Assembly (NCBI RefSeq): GCF_008801475.1 | Contig: NZ_VZPP01000001.1 | Location: 372,001 to 436,000, forward strand | From: Pseudomonas moorei | Lineage (GTDB): Bacteria; Pseudomonadota; Gammaproteobacteria; Pseudomonadales; Pseudomonadaceae | Direction: 5' to 3' | DNA length: 64,000 bases | Part shown: positions 28,969 through 37,430 of the stretch, piece by piece | How positions within the stretch are numbered: the stretch's first letter is position 1 | Layout: each line of letters begins with the position of its first letter | Program-made: the position numbers and the translations under genes | Notes under the pieces: model-generated | Database searches by the model: none | The model's input: the letters and a program-made list of their open reading frames with translations, nothing else | What the model was told of the DNA's origin: nothing

Positions 28969-29760
28969 ATGACTACTCACGATTCTCTGCTCAGTCAGGT
29001 CGAAGCAGGCGTTGCCTGGATCACCCTCAATCGCACGGCTCAGCGCAATGCGCTGGACATCCCGACGCTGAAAAACCTTCACGCCTTGCTCGACACATAC
29101 AACGCTGATCCAGCGGTACGCGTGGTGGTATTGACCGGTAGCGGTCGCAGCTTCTGCGCCGGTGCCGACCTCGATGAATGGGCCGAAGCCGAAGCCCGTG
29201 GCGCGCTGGAAACCTACGGCTGGACCGAAACTGCTCATGCCCTGATGACCCGCTTGTACGGCCTGGAAAAGCCGACCATCGCCGCCATCAACGGCACCGC
29301 CGTTGGCGCCGGGATGGACCTGACCCTGTGCTGCGACCTGCGCATCGCCGGGCAGTCGGCACGCTTCAAGGCCGGCTACACCAGCATGGCCTACTCGCCG
29401 GACGCCGGCGCCAGTTGGCACCTGCCACGCCTGATCGGTGCCGAGCAGGCCAAGCGCCTGTTGTTCCTCGACGAACTGTGGGGCGCCGACCGCGCCCTCG
29501 CGGCGGGCCTGGTCAGCGAAGTGTGCGCCGACGATCAATTGCAGGCCGTGGCCGGCGAACTCGCCACACGCCTGGCTGTGGGGCCGACCTTTGCGTTTGC
29601 CCAGACCAAAAAACTCATGCGCGAAGGTGCCGACCGCAGCCTGCCCGAGCAACTGCAAGCGGAACTGGCCGCCGGCCTGCTCTGTGGGCGCAGCGAAGAC
29701 GGCAGCGAAGCGCTGCGCGCCGCCATGGAAAAACGCCCGGCACGCTTTATCGGTCGCTAA
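28969..29760 (+). CDS. Crotonase-fold enoyl-CoA hydratase/isomerase family protein
   Basis: 263-residue crotonase-superfamily enzyme. It has the oxyanion-hole motifs SFCAGADLDE and INGTAVGAGMDLT. The two hydratase glutamates are not visible: the first is replaced in GAGMDLT and the second in FKAGYTSM. The loop SPDAGASWHLPRL carries D145, as in PaaG-type isomerases. It is therefore more likely an isomerase or other acyl-CoA enzyme than a classic hydratase. The ATG follows CGAGGACCCGC. It is the first gene of a run that ends with aruI, aruH and an aldehyde dehydrogenase. Its substrate in arginine breakdown is unknown. Confidence 0.82.
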   Translation: MTTHDSLLSQVEAGVAWITLNRTAQRNALDIPTLKNLHALLDTYNADPAVRVVVLTGSGRSFCAGADLDEWAEAEARGALETYGWTETAHALMTRLYGLEKPTIAAINGTAVGAGMDLTLCCDLRIAGQSARFKAGYTSMAYSPDAGASWHLPRLIGAEQAKRLLFLDELWGADRALAAGLVSEVCADDQLQAVAGELATRLAVGPTFAFAQTKKLMREGADRSLPEQLQAELAAGLLCGRSEDGSEALRAAMEKRPARFIGR

Positions 29761-29806
29761 GCCCGCCTCACCCACCACTCTTTGCAAACGAACACAGGTA
29801 GCACCC

Positions 29807-30967
29807 ATGAATTTCCAACTGACCCAAGAACAAGAAATGTTGGTGGACTCGGTACGCAGCTTCGTCGAGAAGGAACTGCTGCCCTATGAAACCGAAGTCG
29901 ATCGCGCCGACGAAGTCTCCCCGGAGCTCGCCGCGCAGATTCGCGGCAAGGCCATTGCCGCGGGTTTCTACGCCTTCAACATGCCCGAAGAGGTCGGTGG
30001 TGGCGGTCTGGACTACTTGTCCCAGGCGCTGATCGAGCGTGAACTGTCGAAGGTCTCCTGGGCGCTGCACGTGTTCGTCGCGCGGCCATCCAAGATCCTC
30101 ATGGCCTGCACTGGCGATCAGATCAACGATTACCTGTTGCCGTGCATCCAGGGCGAGAAGATCGACTGCTTCGCCCTGACCGAGCCGGGCGCCGGGTCCG
30201 ATGCCAACGCGATCAAGACCCGCGCCGTGCGCGACGGTGACGACTTCGTCCTCAATGGCAGCAAGCACTTCATCAGCCACGCCGGCCACGCCGATTTCGC
30301 CATCGTCTTCGCCGTCACCGACACCTACGAGCACAACGGCAAGAAACGCAACGCCGTGACCTCGTTCCTGGTCGACCGCAATACGCCGGGCATGACCATC
30401 CGCCGTGGTCCCAAGTGCGTGAGCAACCGTGGTTATCACACCTTCGAAATGTTCTTTGACGACTGCCGCGTACCGGCCTCCAAGGTACTCGGTGAAGTCG
30501 GCAAGGGCTGGGACGTGGCCAACGCCTGGCTGACCGCCGGACGGGTAATGGTGGCGGCCAACTGCGTCGGCCAGGCGCAACGGGCACTCGACGTCTCGCT
30601 GCAATGGGCGGCGGACCGCAAGCAGTTCGGCCAGCCTATCGGTACCTACCAAGGCGTTTCGTTCAAGTTGGCGGACATGGCCACGCAAATTCGCGCGGCC
30701 GAACTGCTGACCCTGCACACCGCGTGGAAAATGGACCAGGGCACCATGACCGATGGCGAGGCCGGCATGGCCAAGCTGTTTGCCAGCGAGGTACTGGGGC
30801 GGACCGCCGATGAAGCGGTGCAGATTTTCGGCGGCATGGGCCTGATGGACGAAGGTCCGGTGGAGCGCATCTGGCGTAACGCGCGGATCGAACGGATCTG
30901 GGAAGGCACCTCGGAAATCCAGCGCCACATCATTTCCCGCGAGCTGCTGCGGCCGCTGCTGCGCTGA
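29807..30967 (+). CDS. Acyl-CoA dehydrogenase
   Basis: 386-residue flavin-dependent acyl-CoA dehydrogenase. The three family domains are clear: FALTEPGAGSDANAIKTRA (FAD/substrate site), DRKQFGQPIGTYQGVSFKLA and the C-terminal QIFGGMGLMDEGPVERIWRN. The catalytic glutamate is in RIWEGTSEIQR. The ATG follows AGGTAGCACCC, 46 bp after the crotonase gene. It should act on a CoA thioester made by the next gene product. Short-chain or branched substrates are typical, but a guanidino-acyl-CoA is conceivable given the neighbours. Confidence 0.9.
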   Translation: MNFQLTQEQEMLVDSVRSFVEKELLPYETEVDRADEVSPELAAQIRGKAIAAGFYAFNMPEEVGGGGLDYLSQALIERELSKVSWALHVFVARPSKILMACTGDQINDYLLPCIQGEKIDCFALTEPGAGSDANAIKTRAVRDGDDFVLNGSKHFISHAGHADFAIVFAVTDTYEHNGKKRNAVTSFLVDRNTPGMTIRRGPKCVSNRGYHTFEMFFDDCRVPASKVLGEVGKGWDVANAWLTAGRVMVAANCVGQAQRALDVSLQWAADRKQFGQPIGTYQGVSFKLADMATQIRAAELLTLHTAWKMDQGTMTDGEAGMAKLFASEVLGRTADEAVQIFGGMGLMDEGPVERIWRNARIERIWEGTSEIQRHIISRELLRPLLR

Positions 30968-30985
30968 TCGGTCCGGAGAATACTT

Positions 30986-33085
30986 ATGTCCCAGACTATT
31001 CGTGACAACCTCAAACGCATGCTCGCGCCGCGCCACGTGGCGTTCGTTGGCGGCCGCAGCATGGCCCGCGCCCTCAAGCGTTGCGCCGAGGGCGGTTACC
31101 CAGGGCAGATGTGGCTGATCAATCCGCAGCACGAGAACCTCGAAGGCGTGCCGTGTGTGCGCAGCGTGGCCGACCTGCCGTGCGGCCCGGACGCGGTGTT
31201 CATTGCGACCAACCGCGACCTGACCCTGACCTGCGTGGCCGAACTGGCCGCCATCGGTACCGGCGGCGCCATCTGCTACGCCTCGGGTTTTGCCGAAACC
31301 GGCGCTGAAGGCCAGGCCCTGCAACAGCAACTGCTCGAAGCCGCTGGTGACATGGCCTTGCTCGGCCCCAACTGCTACGGCCTGCTCGATTACCTGCACA
31401 GCTGCGCGCTGTGGCCGGTGGCCCATGGCGGCAAAGCGGTGGAGAAGGGCGTGGCGGTGCTGACCCAGAGCGGCAACTTTGCCTACAACCTGTCCATGAG
31501 TGACCGTTCGCTGCCCGTGGCCTACATGGCCTCGGTGGGCAATCAGGCGCAATTGGGGGTGGCCGAGTTGATGGATGTGCTGCTCGATGAGCCACGGGTT
31601 ACCGCCATCGGTCTGCACCTAGAGGGTTTGAAGAACGTACCGGGTTTCGCCCGCGCTGCGCACAAGGCGCTGGAAAAGGGCGTGCCGATCATTGCCTTGA
31701 AGACCGGCGTGTCGCAGATCGGTGCCGAGCTGGCCCTGAGTCACACCAGTTCGCTGTCCGGCTCCGATGCGCTGTACGACGCGCTGTTCGCACGTCTCGG
31801 CGTGATCCGCGTCAGCGGCCCGGTGAGCTTTGTCGAAACCCTGAAAGCCGCCGCCTGCGGCAACCTGCCGGCGGGCAACAGCCTGATCGCGCTGGCCTGT
31901 TCCGGGGGCGACGCCGGGCTGATCGCCGACTACGCCGAGCGCAATGAACTGGCGCTGCCCAAGCTCGACGCGGGTCAAACCGGCGAGCTGGCGCAAGTAC
32001 TGCCCAGCTACGCCAACCTGGTCAACCCTCTGGATTTCACCACGGCGATCTGGGGCGATGGCGAGGCACTGAACCGCATGCTCGACAGCGCCCTGCGCAC
32101 TGAAGCCGATGCCGCGATGCTGGTCCTCGACTACCCGTCCGAGTTCACCGGCGAACGCAAGGAATGTGACCTGCTGCTGGACCTGTACTGCAAGGCGCTG
32201 GTGCGCCACGGCAAAACCGGTTTCGTCACCTCGGCTTTCCCCGAGTTGCTGCCGGCCCACGCTCGCGAGCGTCTGCATGAGCAGGGCGTCGCGGCATTGC
32301 AGGGTGTTGAAGACGGCCTGGCGGCTTGGGGACGCATTGCCAATTACCAGCGCAACCGTGAGGCCCTGTTGGCCCTCGGTGAATCGGCGCTGGTGCCGCT
32401 GTGCCCGCAAGCCCTGCAAGGCGAAGGCCGTTTACTCAACGAATGGGACGCCAAGCAGGCCTTGCGCGAATTCGGCCTGCCTACCCCCAACGGCGTACTG
32501 AGCGCCCCGGACCGGGCACTGCAAGATGCCAAAGCCCTGGGTTATCCGCTGGTGCTCAAAGCCGTCAGCGCCCAATTGCCGCACAAAACCGAGGCCGGCG
32601 CCGTGGCGCTGAACCTCAAGGACGACGTGGCCCTGAGCGCGGCACTGGAAAAAATGCGCGCGAGCATTGCCGCGTACGCACCGGGCGTGGCATTCGATCA
32701 GTTGCTGTTGGAACCAATGGCCAGGCCGCCACTGGCCGAACTGATTGTCGGCATCAAGCGTGAAAACGACTTCGGCCTGGCGCTGGTGATTGGCGCTGGC
32801 GGCATTCTGGTGGAACTGCTCAAGGACAGTCGCAGCCTGTTGCTGCCGACCACTGACGGGGCCATTCGCCAGGCGTTGCTGAGCCTGCGCAGCGCGGCAT
32901 TGCTGCAAGGCTTCCGTGGTCGCGAAGCGGCGGATCTTGACGCGCTGGTCGCGGCGATCCGTGCCGTGGCCGACTACGCCTGCGAAAACGCCGCGCAATT
33001 GCTCGAACTCGATGTGAACCCATTGTTGGTCGGTGCCCAGGGCACGACTGCCGTCGACGCGTTGATTCGCCTCGGCCATGAATGA
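30986..33085 (+). CDS. ADP-forming acyl-CoA synthetase (acetate-CoA ligase family)
   Basis: 699-residue protein combining a CoA-binding domain (PRHVAFVGGRSMARALKRCA), succinyl-CoA-ligase-like domains with the phospho-histidine region LALSHTSSLSGSDALYD, and a C-terminal ATP-grasp domain (GYPLVLKAVSAQLPHKTEAG, ELIVGIKRENDFG). Such enzymes form CoA thioesters with ATP to ADP. The gene starts 19 bp after the dehydrogenase stop with CCGGAGAATACTT, and its last codons overlap the region before aruI. It should supply substrate for the dehydrogenase and crotonase-fold enzymes. Which acid it activates is unknown; 4-guanidinobutyrate is one candidate. Confidence 0.87.
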   Translation: MSQTIRDNLKRMLAPRHVAFVGGRSMARALKRCAEGGYPGQMWLINPQHENLEGVPCVRSVADLPCGPDAVFIATNRDLTLTCVAELAAIGTGGAICYASGFAETGAEGQALQQQLLEAAGDMALLGPNCYGLLDYLHSCALWPVAHGGKAVEKGVAVLTQSGNFAYNLSMSDRSLPVAYMASVGNQAQLGVAELMDVLLDEPRVTAIGLHLEGLKNVPGFARAAHKALEKGVPIIALKTGVSQIGAELALSHTSSLSGSDALYDALFARLGVIRVSGPVSFVETLKAAACGNLPAGNSLIALACSGGDAGLIADYAERNELALPKLDAGQTGELAQVLPSYANLVNPLDFTTAIWGDGEALNRMLDSALRTEADAAMLVLDYPSEFTGERKECDLLLDLYCKALVRHGKTGFVTSAFPELLPAHARERLHEQGVAALQGVEDGLAAWGRIANYQRNREALLALGESALVPLCPQALQGEGRLLNEWDAKQALREFGLPTPNGVLSAPDRALQDAKALGYPLVLKAVSAQLPHKTEAGAVALNLKDDVALSAALEKMRASIAAYAPGVAFDQLLLEPMARPPLAELIVGIKRENDFGLALVIGAGGILVELLKDSRSLLLPTTDGAIRQALLSLRSAALLQGFRGREAADLDALVAAIRAVADYACENAAQLLELDVNPLLVGAQGTTAVDALIRLGHE

Positions 33086-33095
33086 GGAACTGAAC

Positions 33096-34703
33096 ATGCA
33101 AAGCAAAACCTTGACCGGTGGCCAGGCGCTGGTGCGTCTGCTGGCCAATTATGGCGTCGACACCGTATTCGGCATTCCCGGCGTCCATACCCTGGAGCTG
33201 TATCGCGGCTTGCCTGGCAGCGGCATTCGTCATGTGCTGACCCGGCATGAACAGGGCGCCAGTTTCATGGCCGACGGCTACGCCCGGGTCAGCGGTAAAC
33301 CCGGCGTCTGCTTCATCATCACCGGTCCTGGCGTGACCAACGCCGCCACCGGTATCGGCCAGGCCTACGCTGACTCGATTCCGATGCTGGTGATTTCCAG
33401 CGTCAACCACAGCGCCAGCCTCGGCAAGGGCTGGGGCAGCCTGCACGAGTGCCAGGACCAGCGCGCCATGACCGCGCCTATCACCGCGTTCTCGGCGGTG
33501 GCGCTGACCGCCGAAGACCTGCCGGAACTGATTGCCCGCGCCTACGCGGTGTTCGACAGTGAGCGTCCGCGCCCGGTGCACATCTCGGTGCCGCTGGACG
33601 TGCTGTCGGCACCGGTCGCTCGCGACTGGAGCAATGACGTAGTGCGTCGCCCCGGTCGCGGTACGCCAGCCGCTTTCGCACTGGACGAGGCGGTCGACAG
33701 GCTGCACGGCGCCAAACGGCCAATGATCATCGCCGGTGGTGGCGCGCTGAATGCCGCACAAGAACTGGCCGAACTGAGCACCCGACTGGCCGCGCCGCTG
33801 TTCACCAGCGTCGCCGGTAAAGGCTTGCTGCCACCGGACGCTCCGTTGAATGCCGGCTCGTCGCTGTGCGTGGAACCAGGCTGGAACCTGATCGCCGAAG
33901 CCGACGTGGTACTGGCGGTCGGTACGGAAATGGCCGACACCGATTTCTGGCGCGAACGCCTGCCACTCAACGCCGAACTGCTGCGGGTGGACATCGATCC
34001 GCGCAAGTTCAACGACTTCTACCCATGCGCCGTGGCGTTGCACGGTGATGCACAGCAGACCTTGGCCGCCGTACTGGAACGCCTGTCGCCGGATGTCCGC
34101 GACGCCGGTGCCGCGATTGCCAAAGTCGCGGCATTGCGTGAAGCCATCCAGGCCGGCCATGGCCCGTTGCAGTCGATCCATCAGGCGATTCTGCAGCGCA
34201 TTGCCGCCGAACTGCCGGCCAACGCCTTCATCAGCACCGACATGACTCAGCTGGCATACACCGGCAACTACGCCTTCGCCAGCGCGGCCACCCGCAGCTG
34301 GTTGCACCCGACCGGCTACGGCACCCTGGGCTACGGCTTGCCAGCCGGTATCGGCGCCAAGTTCGGTGCACCGCAACGGCCGGGCCTGGTGCTGGTGGGG
34401 GATGGCGGTTTCCTCTACACCGCGCAGGAACTGGCGACGGCTGTCGAGGAGCTGGACAGCCCACTGGTGGTGTTGCTGTGGAACAACGACGCCCTGGGGC
34501 AGATTCGCGACGACATGATCGGCCTGGATATCGAACCCATCGGCGTACTGCCGCGCAACCCGGATTTCGCCGCGCTGGGCCGCGCCTTCGGCTGCACCGT
34601 GACGCAGCCGCAGAACCTTGCGGAACTGCAAACCGACCTGCGCCACGGCTTCAATCGCAACGGTGTCACCCTGATCGAACTCAAGCATGCCTGCGTTCGC
34701 TGA
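33096..34703 (+). CDS. aruI: 2-ketoarginine decarboxylase AruI (TPP-dependent)
   Basis: 535-residue thiamine-diphosphate enzyme that decarboxylates 5-guanidino-2-oxopentanoate to 4-guanidinobutyraldehyde. The N-terminal domain has GQALVRLLANYGVDTVFGIP and the cofactor-activating glutamate in RHEQGASFMADGYAR. The TPP/Mg motif GDGGFLYTAQE ends at NND in LLWNNDALGQ. I chose the ATG at 33096, preceded by GAGGAACTGAAC, rather than 33078, because it matches the known N-terminus and has a proper ribosome site. It is followed 30 bp later by aruH, the preceding step. Confidence 0.92.
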   Translation: MQSKTLTGGQALVRLLANYGVDTVFGIPGVHTLELYRGLPGSGIRHVLTRHEQGASFMADGYARVSGKPGVCFIITGPGVTNAATGIGQAYADSIPMLVISSVNHSASLGKGWGSLHECQDQRAMTAPITAFSAVALTAEDLPELIARAYAVFDSERPRPVHISVPLDVLSAPVARDWSNDVVRRPGRGTPAAFALDEAVDRLHGAKRPMIIAGGGALNAAQELAELSTRLAAPLFTSVAGKGLLPPDAPLNAGSSLCVEPGWNLIAEADVVLAVGTEMADTDFWRERLPLNAELLRVDIDPRKFNDFYPCAVALHGDAQQTLAAVLERLSPDVRDAGAAIAKVAALREAIQAGHGPLQSIHQAILQRIAAELPANAFISTDMTQLAYTGNYAFASAATRSWLHPTGYGTLGYGLPAGIGAKFGAPQRPGLVLVGDGGFLYTAQELATAVEELDSPLVVLLWNNDALGQIRDDMIGLDIEPIGVLPRNPDFAALGRAFGCTVTQPQNLAELQTDLRHGFNRNGVTLIELKHACVR

Positions 34704-34733
34704 TGTTCAACCTTTACTGGAGGGAATAGGGCC

Positions 34734-35924
34734 ATGCGCTTTTCCGATCTGACTCAACGCATCGCCGGTGACGGCGCCGCCGCCTGGGATATTCACTACC
34801 GTGCGCTGGCCATGCTGGAGCAAGGCAAGGACATCTTGTTGCTATCGGTTGGCGACCCCGATTTCGACACGCCGCAACCCATCGTCCAGGGCGCCATCGA
34901 CAGCCTGTTGTCCGGCAACACCCACTACGCGGAGGTGCGCGGCAAGCGTGCCCTGCGAGAAGCCATCGCCAAACGCCACGGGCAACGCAGCGGGCAGTCG
35001 GTGTCGGCGGATGAGGTCACGGTGCTGGCCGGGGCACAGTGCGCACTGTTCAGCGTGGCTCAGTGCGTGCTCAACCCCGGCGATGAAGTGATCGTCGCCG
35101 AGCCGATGTACGTCACCTACGAAGCCGTGTTCGGAGCTTGCGGGGCCAAGGTCGTGCCGGTGCCGGTGCGCTCGGAAAACGGCTTTCGCGTACTGCCCGA
35201 AGACGTCGCCGCCCGCATCACGCCTCGGACCCGTGCCCTGGCGCTGAACAGCCCGCACAACCCGTCGGGCTCGAGCCTGCCGCGCAGCACCTGGGAAGCC
35301 TTGGCGGAACTGTGCATCGCCCACGATCTGTGGCTGATTTCCGATGAGGTCTACAGCGAGCTGCTGTTTGACAGCGAACACGTCAGCCCGGCGAGTCTGC
35401 CGGGCATGGCCGAGCGCACCGCGACCCTCAACAGCCTGTCGAAATCCCATGCCATGACCGGTTGGCGCGTGGGTTGGGTTGTGGCGCCGCTGTCTTTGTC
35501 CGCGCACCTGGAAAACCTGGCGCTGTGCATGCTCTACGGCTCGCCGGACTTTATCCAGGACGCCGGCGTGGTGGCACTGGAGAGCCAGTTGCCGGAACTG
35601 GAAGCCATGCGCGAAGCCTATCGGCAGCGCCGTGATCAGGTGTGCGAAAGCCTGGCCGATTGCCCCGGCGTGCGTGCGCTGAAGCCCGATGGCGGCATGT
35701 TCGTGATGGTCGATATCCGCGAAACCGGCCTCAGTGCTCAGGCATTCGCCGACCGTCTGCTCGATCGCCACGGCGTATCGGTGCTGGCCGGCGAAGCCTT
35801 TGGCCCGAGCGCCGCCGGACACATTCGCCTCGGGCTGGTGGTGGGGGCGGCGCCGTTGCGCGATGCCTGCCAGCGCATCGCCCGTTGCGCCCAGGAACTG
35901 ATGGAGGCTCAGGTTCATGCTTGA
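34734..35924 (+). CDS. aruH: Arginine:pyruvate transaminase AruH
   Basis: 396-residue class I PLP aminotransferase that converts L-arginine and pyruvate to 2-ketoarginine and alanine. The N-terminus (MRFSDLTQRIAGDGAAAWDI, then HYRALAMLEQGKD) is close to P. aeruginosa AruH. The PLP lysine is in [24 protein letters not shown] and the arginine near GHIRLGLV complete the active site. The ATG follows TGGAGGGAATAGGGCC. Its stop overlaps the next ATG by 8 bp. A paralogous domain occurs in the fusion protein at 59126-61129. Confidence 0.94.
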   Translation: MRFSDLTQRIAGDGAAAWDIHYRALAMLEQGKDILLLSVGDPDFDTPQPIVQGAIDSLLSGNTHYAEVRGKRALREAIAKRHGQRSGQSVSADEVTVLAGAQCALFSVAQCVLNPGDEVIVAEPMYVTYEAVFGACGAKVVPVPVRSENGFRVLPEDVAARITPRTRALALNSPHNPSGSSLPRSTWEALAELCIAHDLWLISDEVYSELLFDSEHVSPASLPGMAERTATLNSLSKSHAMTGWRVGWVVAPLSLSAHLENLALCMLYGSPDFIQDAGVVALESQLPELEAMREAYRQRRDQVCESLADCPGVRALKPDGGMFVMVDIRETGLSAQAFADRLLDRHGVSVLAGEAFGPSAAGHIRLGLVVGAAPLRDACQRIARCAQELMEAQVHA

Positions 35925-37332
35925 TCACAAGGCACTGTTTATTGATGGACGCTGGCAAATCCCGTCGGGGCAGGGCATCGCCGAGGTGATCAACCCGGCC
36001 ACCGAAGAAGTCGCCGGCCGCGTACCCTTGGGCGATGAGCGGGATGTCGACAACGCTGTCGCCGCTGCCCGTCGGGCCTTCGGGCCATGGTCGCGGACGC
36101 CGTCCAGTGTGCGTGCCGGTTACATCCGGGCGCTGGCCGAACAATTGCGCACCCGCGCCGATGAAATGGCCGCCGTGATCACCACTGAACTGGGGATGCC
36201 GGTGCAGTGGAGCCGTTCGGTGCAGGTGGACGGGCCGATCATCGGCCTGGAGCAGTACATCGAACTCGCCGGCTTGATGGACGAGGTGCGTGAAGTCGGC
36301 AACTCGCTGGTGATCCGCGAAGCGGTTGGCGTCTGTGCGTTCATCAACCCGTGGAATTACCCCCTGCACCAGTTGATCGGCAAGCTCGCGCCGGCCTTGG
36401 CCGCCGGTTGCACGGTGGTGGTCAAGCCGAGCCAGGAAACGCCACTGCACGCGTTTCTGCTGGCGCAGATGATCGAGGATATCGGTCTGCCGGCCGGGGT
36501 GTTCAACCTGGTCAGCGGGCCGGGCTCCAAGGTCGGCGAAGCCCTGGCCAGGCACCCGGACGTCGACATGGTGTCGTTCACCGGTTCTACCGGCGCGGGT
36601 GTGCGCGTTGCCCAGGCAGCGGCGCCATCGGTGAAGCGGGTGTGCCTGGAACTGGGTGGCAAGTCACCGTTGCTGATCGCCGAGGATGCGGATCTCGCGG
36701 CAGCGGTGCGTTATGGCGTACAGGACGTGATGATCAACTCCGGGCAGACCTGCACCGCGCTGACACGCATGTTGCTGCCGGCCAGCCGTTATGCCGAAGC
36801 GCTGGAACTGGCCATGGCCGAGACCCTGAGCCTGCGCATGGGCGATCCGCTCGATCCGCAGAGTTTCCTCGGCCCGATGTGTTCGGCGGGGCAGCGTCGC
36901 ACCGTTGAGGAGTACATCCGTCTCGGTCAGTCCGAAGGCGCGCGGTTGCTCTGCGGTGGTGATTCGGCGCCGGACTTCGAGCGCGGTTATTACGTTCGCC
37001 CGACGCTGTTTGCCGATGTCGATAACCGAATGCGCATTGCCCAGGAAGAGATTTTCGGTCCGGTGCTGTGCCTGATTCCCTATGCGGATGAGGCGCAGGC
37101 GATCCAGATCGCCAATGACTCGCCGTTCGGCCTGTCCAGCGGCGTCTGGGCCGGCAGCCGCGAGCGCGCCTTGCAACTGGGGCGGCAACTGCGGGCGGGC
37201 CAATGCTTCCTCAATGGCGCGGCCTTCAACTATCAGGCGCCGTTCGGCGGCTACAAGCAATCCGGCAACGGACGGGAGTGGGGGGAAGAGGGGCTTAACG
37301 AATTCGTCGAAGTGAAGGCGATCCAGGTGTGA
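35917..37332 (+). CDS. Aldehyde dehydrogenase, probably for 4-guanidinobutyraldehyde
   Basis: 471-residue NAD(P)-dependent aldehyde dehydrogenase. FINPWNYPLHQLIGKLAPAL and the Rossmann loop FTGSTGAGVRVAQ bind the cofactor; the general base is in LELGGKSPL and the nucleophile in SGQTCTALTRM. It overlaps aruH by 8 bp and would oxidise the product of AruI to 4-guanidinobutyrate. In P. aeruginosa this step is ascribed to other dehydrogenases outside aruHI, so the coupling here is informative. Substrate assignment is by context. Confidence 0.85.
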   Translation: MLDHKALFIDGRWQIPSGQGIAEVINPATEEVAGRVPLGDERDVDNAVAAARRAFGPWSRTPSSVRAGYIRALAEQLRTRADEMAAVITTELGMPVQWSRSVQVDGPIIGLEQYIELAGLMDEVREVGNSLVIREAVGVCAFINPWNYPLHQLIGKLAPALAAGCTVVVKPSQETPLHAFLLAQMIEDIGLPAGVFNLVSGPGSKVGEALARHPDVDMVSFTGSTGAGVRVAQAAAPSVKRVCLELGGKSPLLIAEDADLAAAVRYGVQDVMINSGQTCTALTRMLLPASRYAEALELAMAETLSLRMGDPLDPQSFLGPMCSAGQRRTVEEYIRLGQSEGARLLCGGDSAPDFERGYYVRPTLFADVDNRMRIAQEEIFGPVLCLIPYADEAQAIQIANDSPFGLSSGVWAGSRERALQLGRQLRAGQCFLNGAAFNYQAPFGGYKQSGNGREWGEEGLNEFVEVKAIQV

Positions 37333-37357
37333 CGGTAAAGGATTCAAAGGGTGTTTG

Positions 37358-37380
37358 CACCGGGCCATGGCCCGGTGTTT
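37358..37380 (+). terminator. Perfect palindrome after the aldehyde dehydrogenase
   Basis: CACCGGGCCATGGCCCGGTG, a 20-bp perfect palindrome 25 bp after the stop, followed by TTT. It is a possible weak terminator separating the aru operon from the peptide transporter genes. Confidence 0.5.
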
Positions 37381-37430
37381 CGCGTGGTTTTGAACGGGTA
37401 TTTCCTTAGCTTTCAATCAGAGGCAATGCA

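Noticed and set aside
29768..31618. A 616-codon minus-strand frame over the acyl-CoA dehydrogenase and ligase genes
   Set aside because: Spans two well-supported plus-strand genes and lacks any protein family features.
32820..34688. A 622-codon minus-strand frame over aruI
   Set aside because: Shadow of aruI; rich in Gln, His and Arg with no motifs and no ribosome site.
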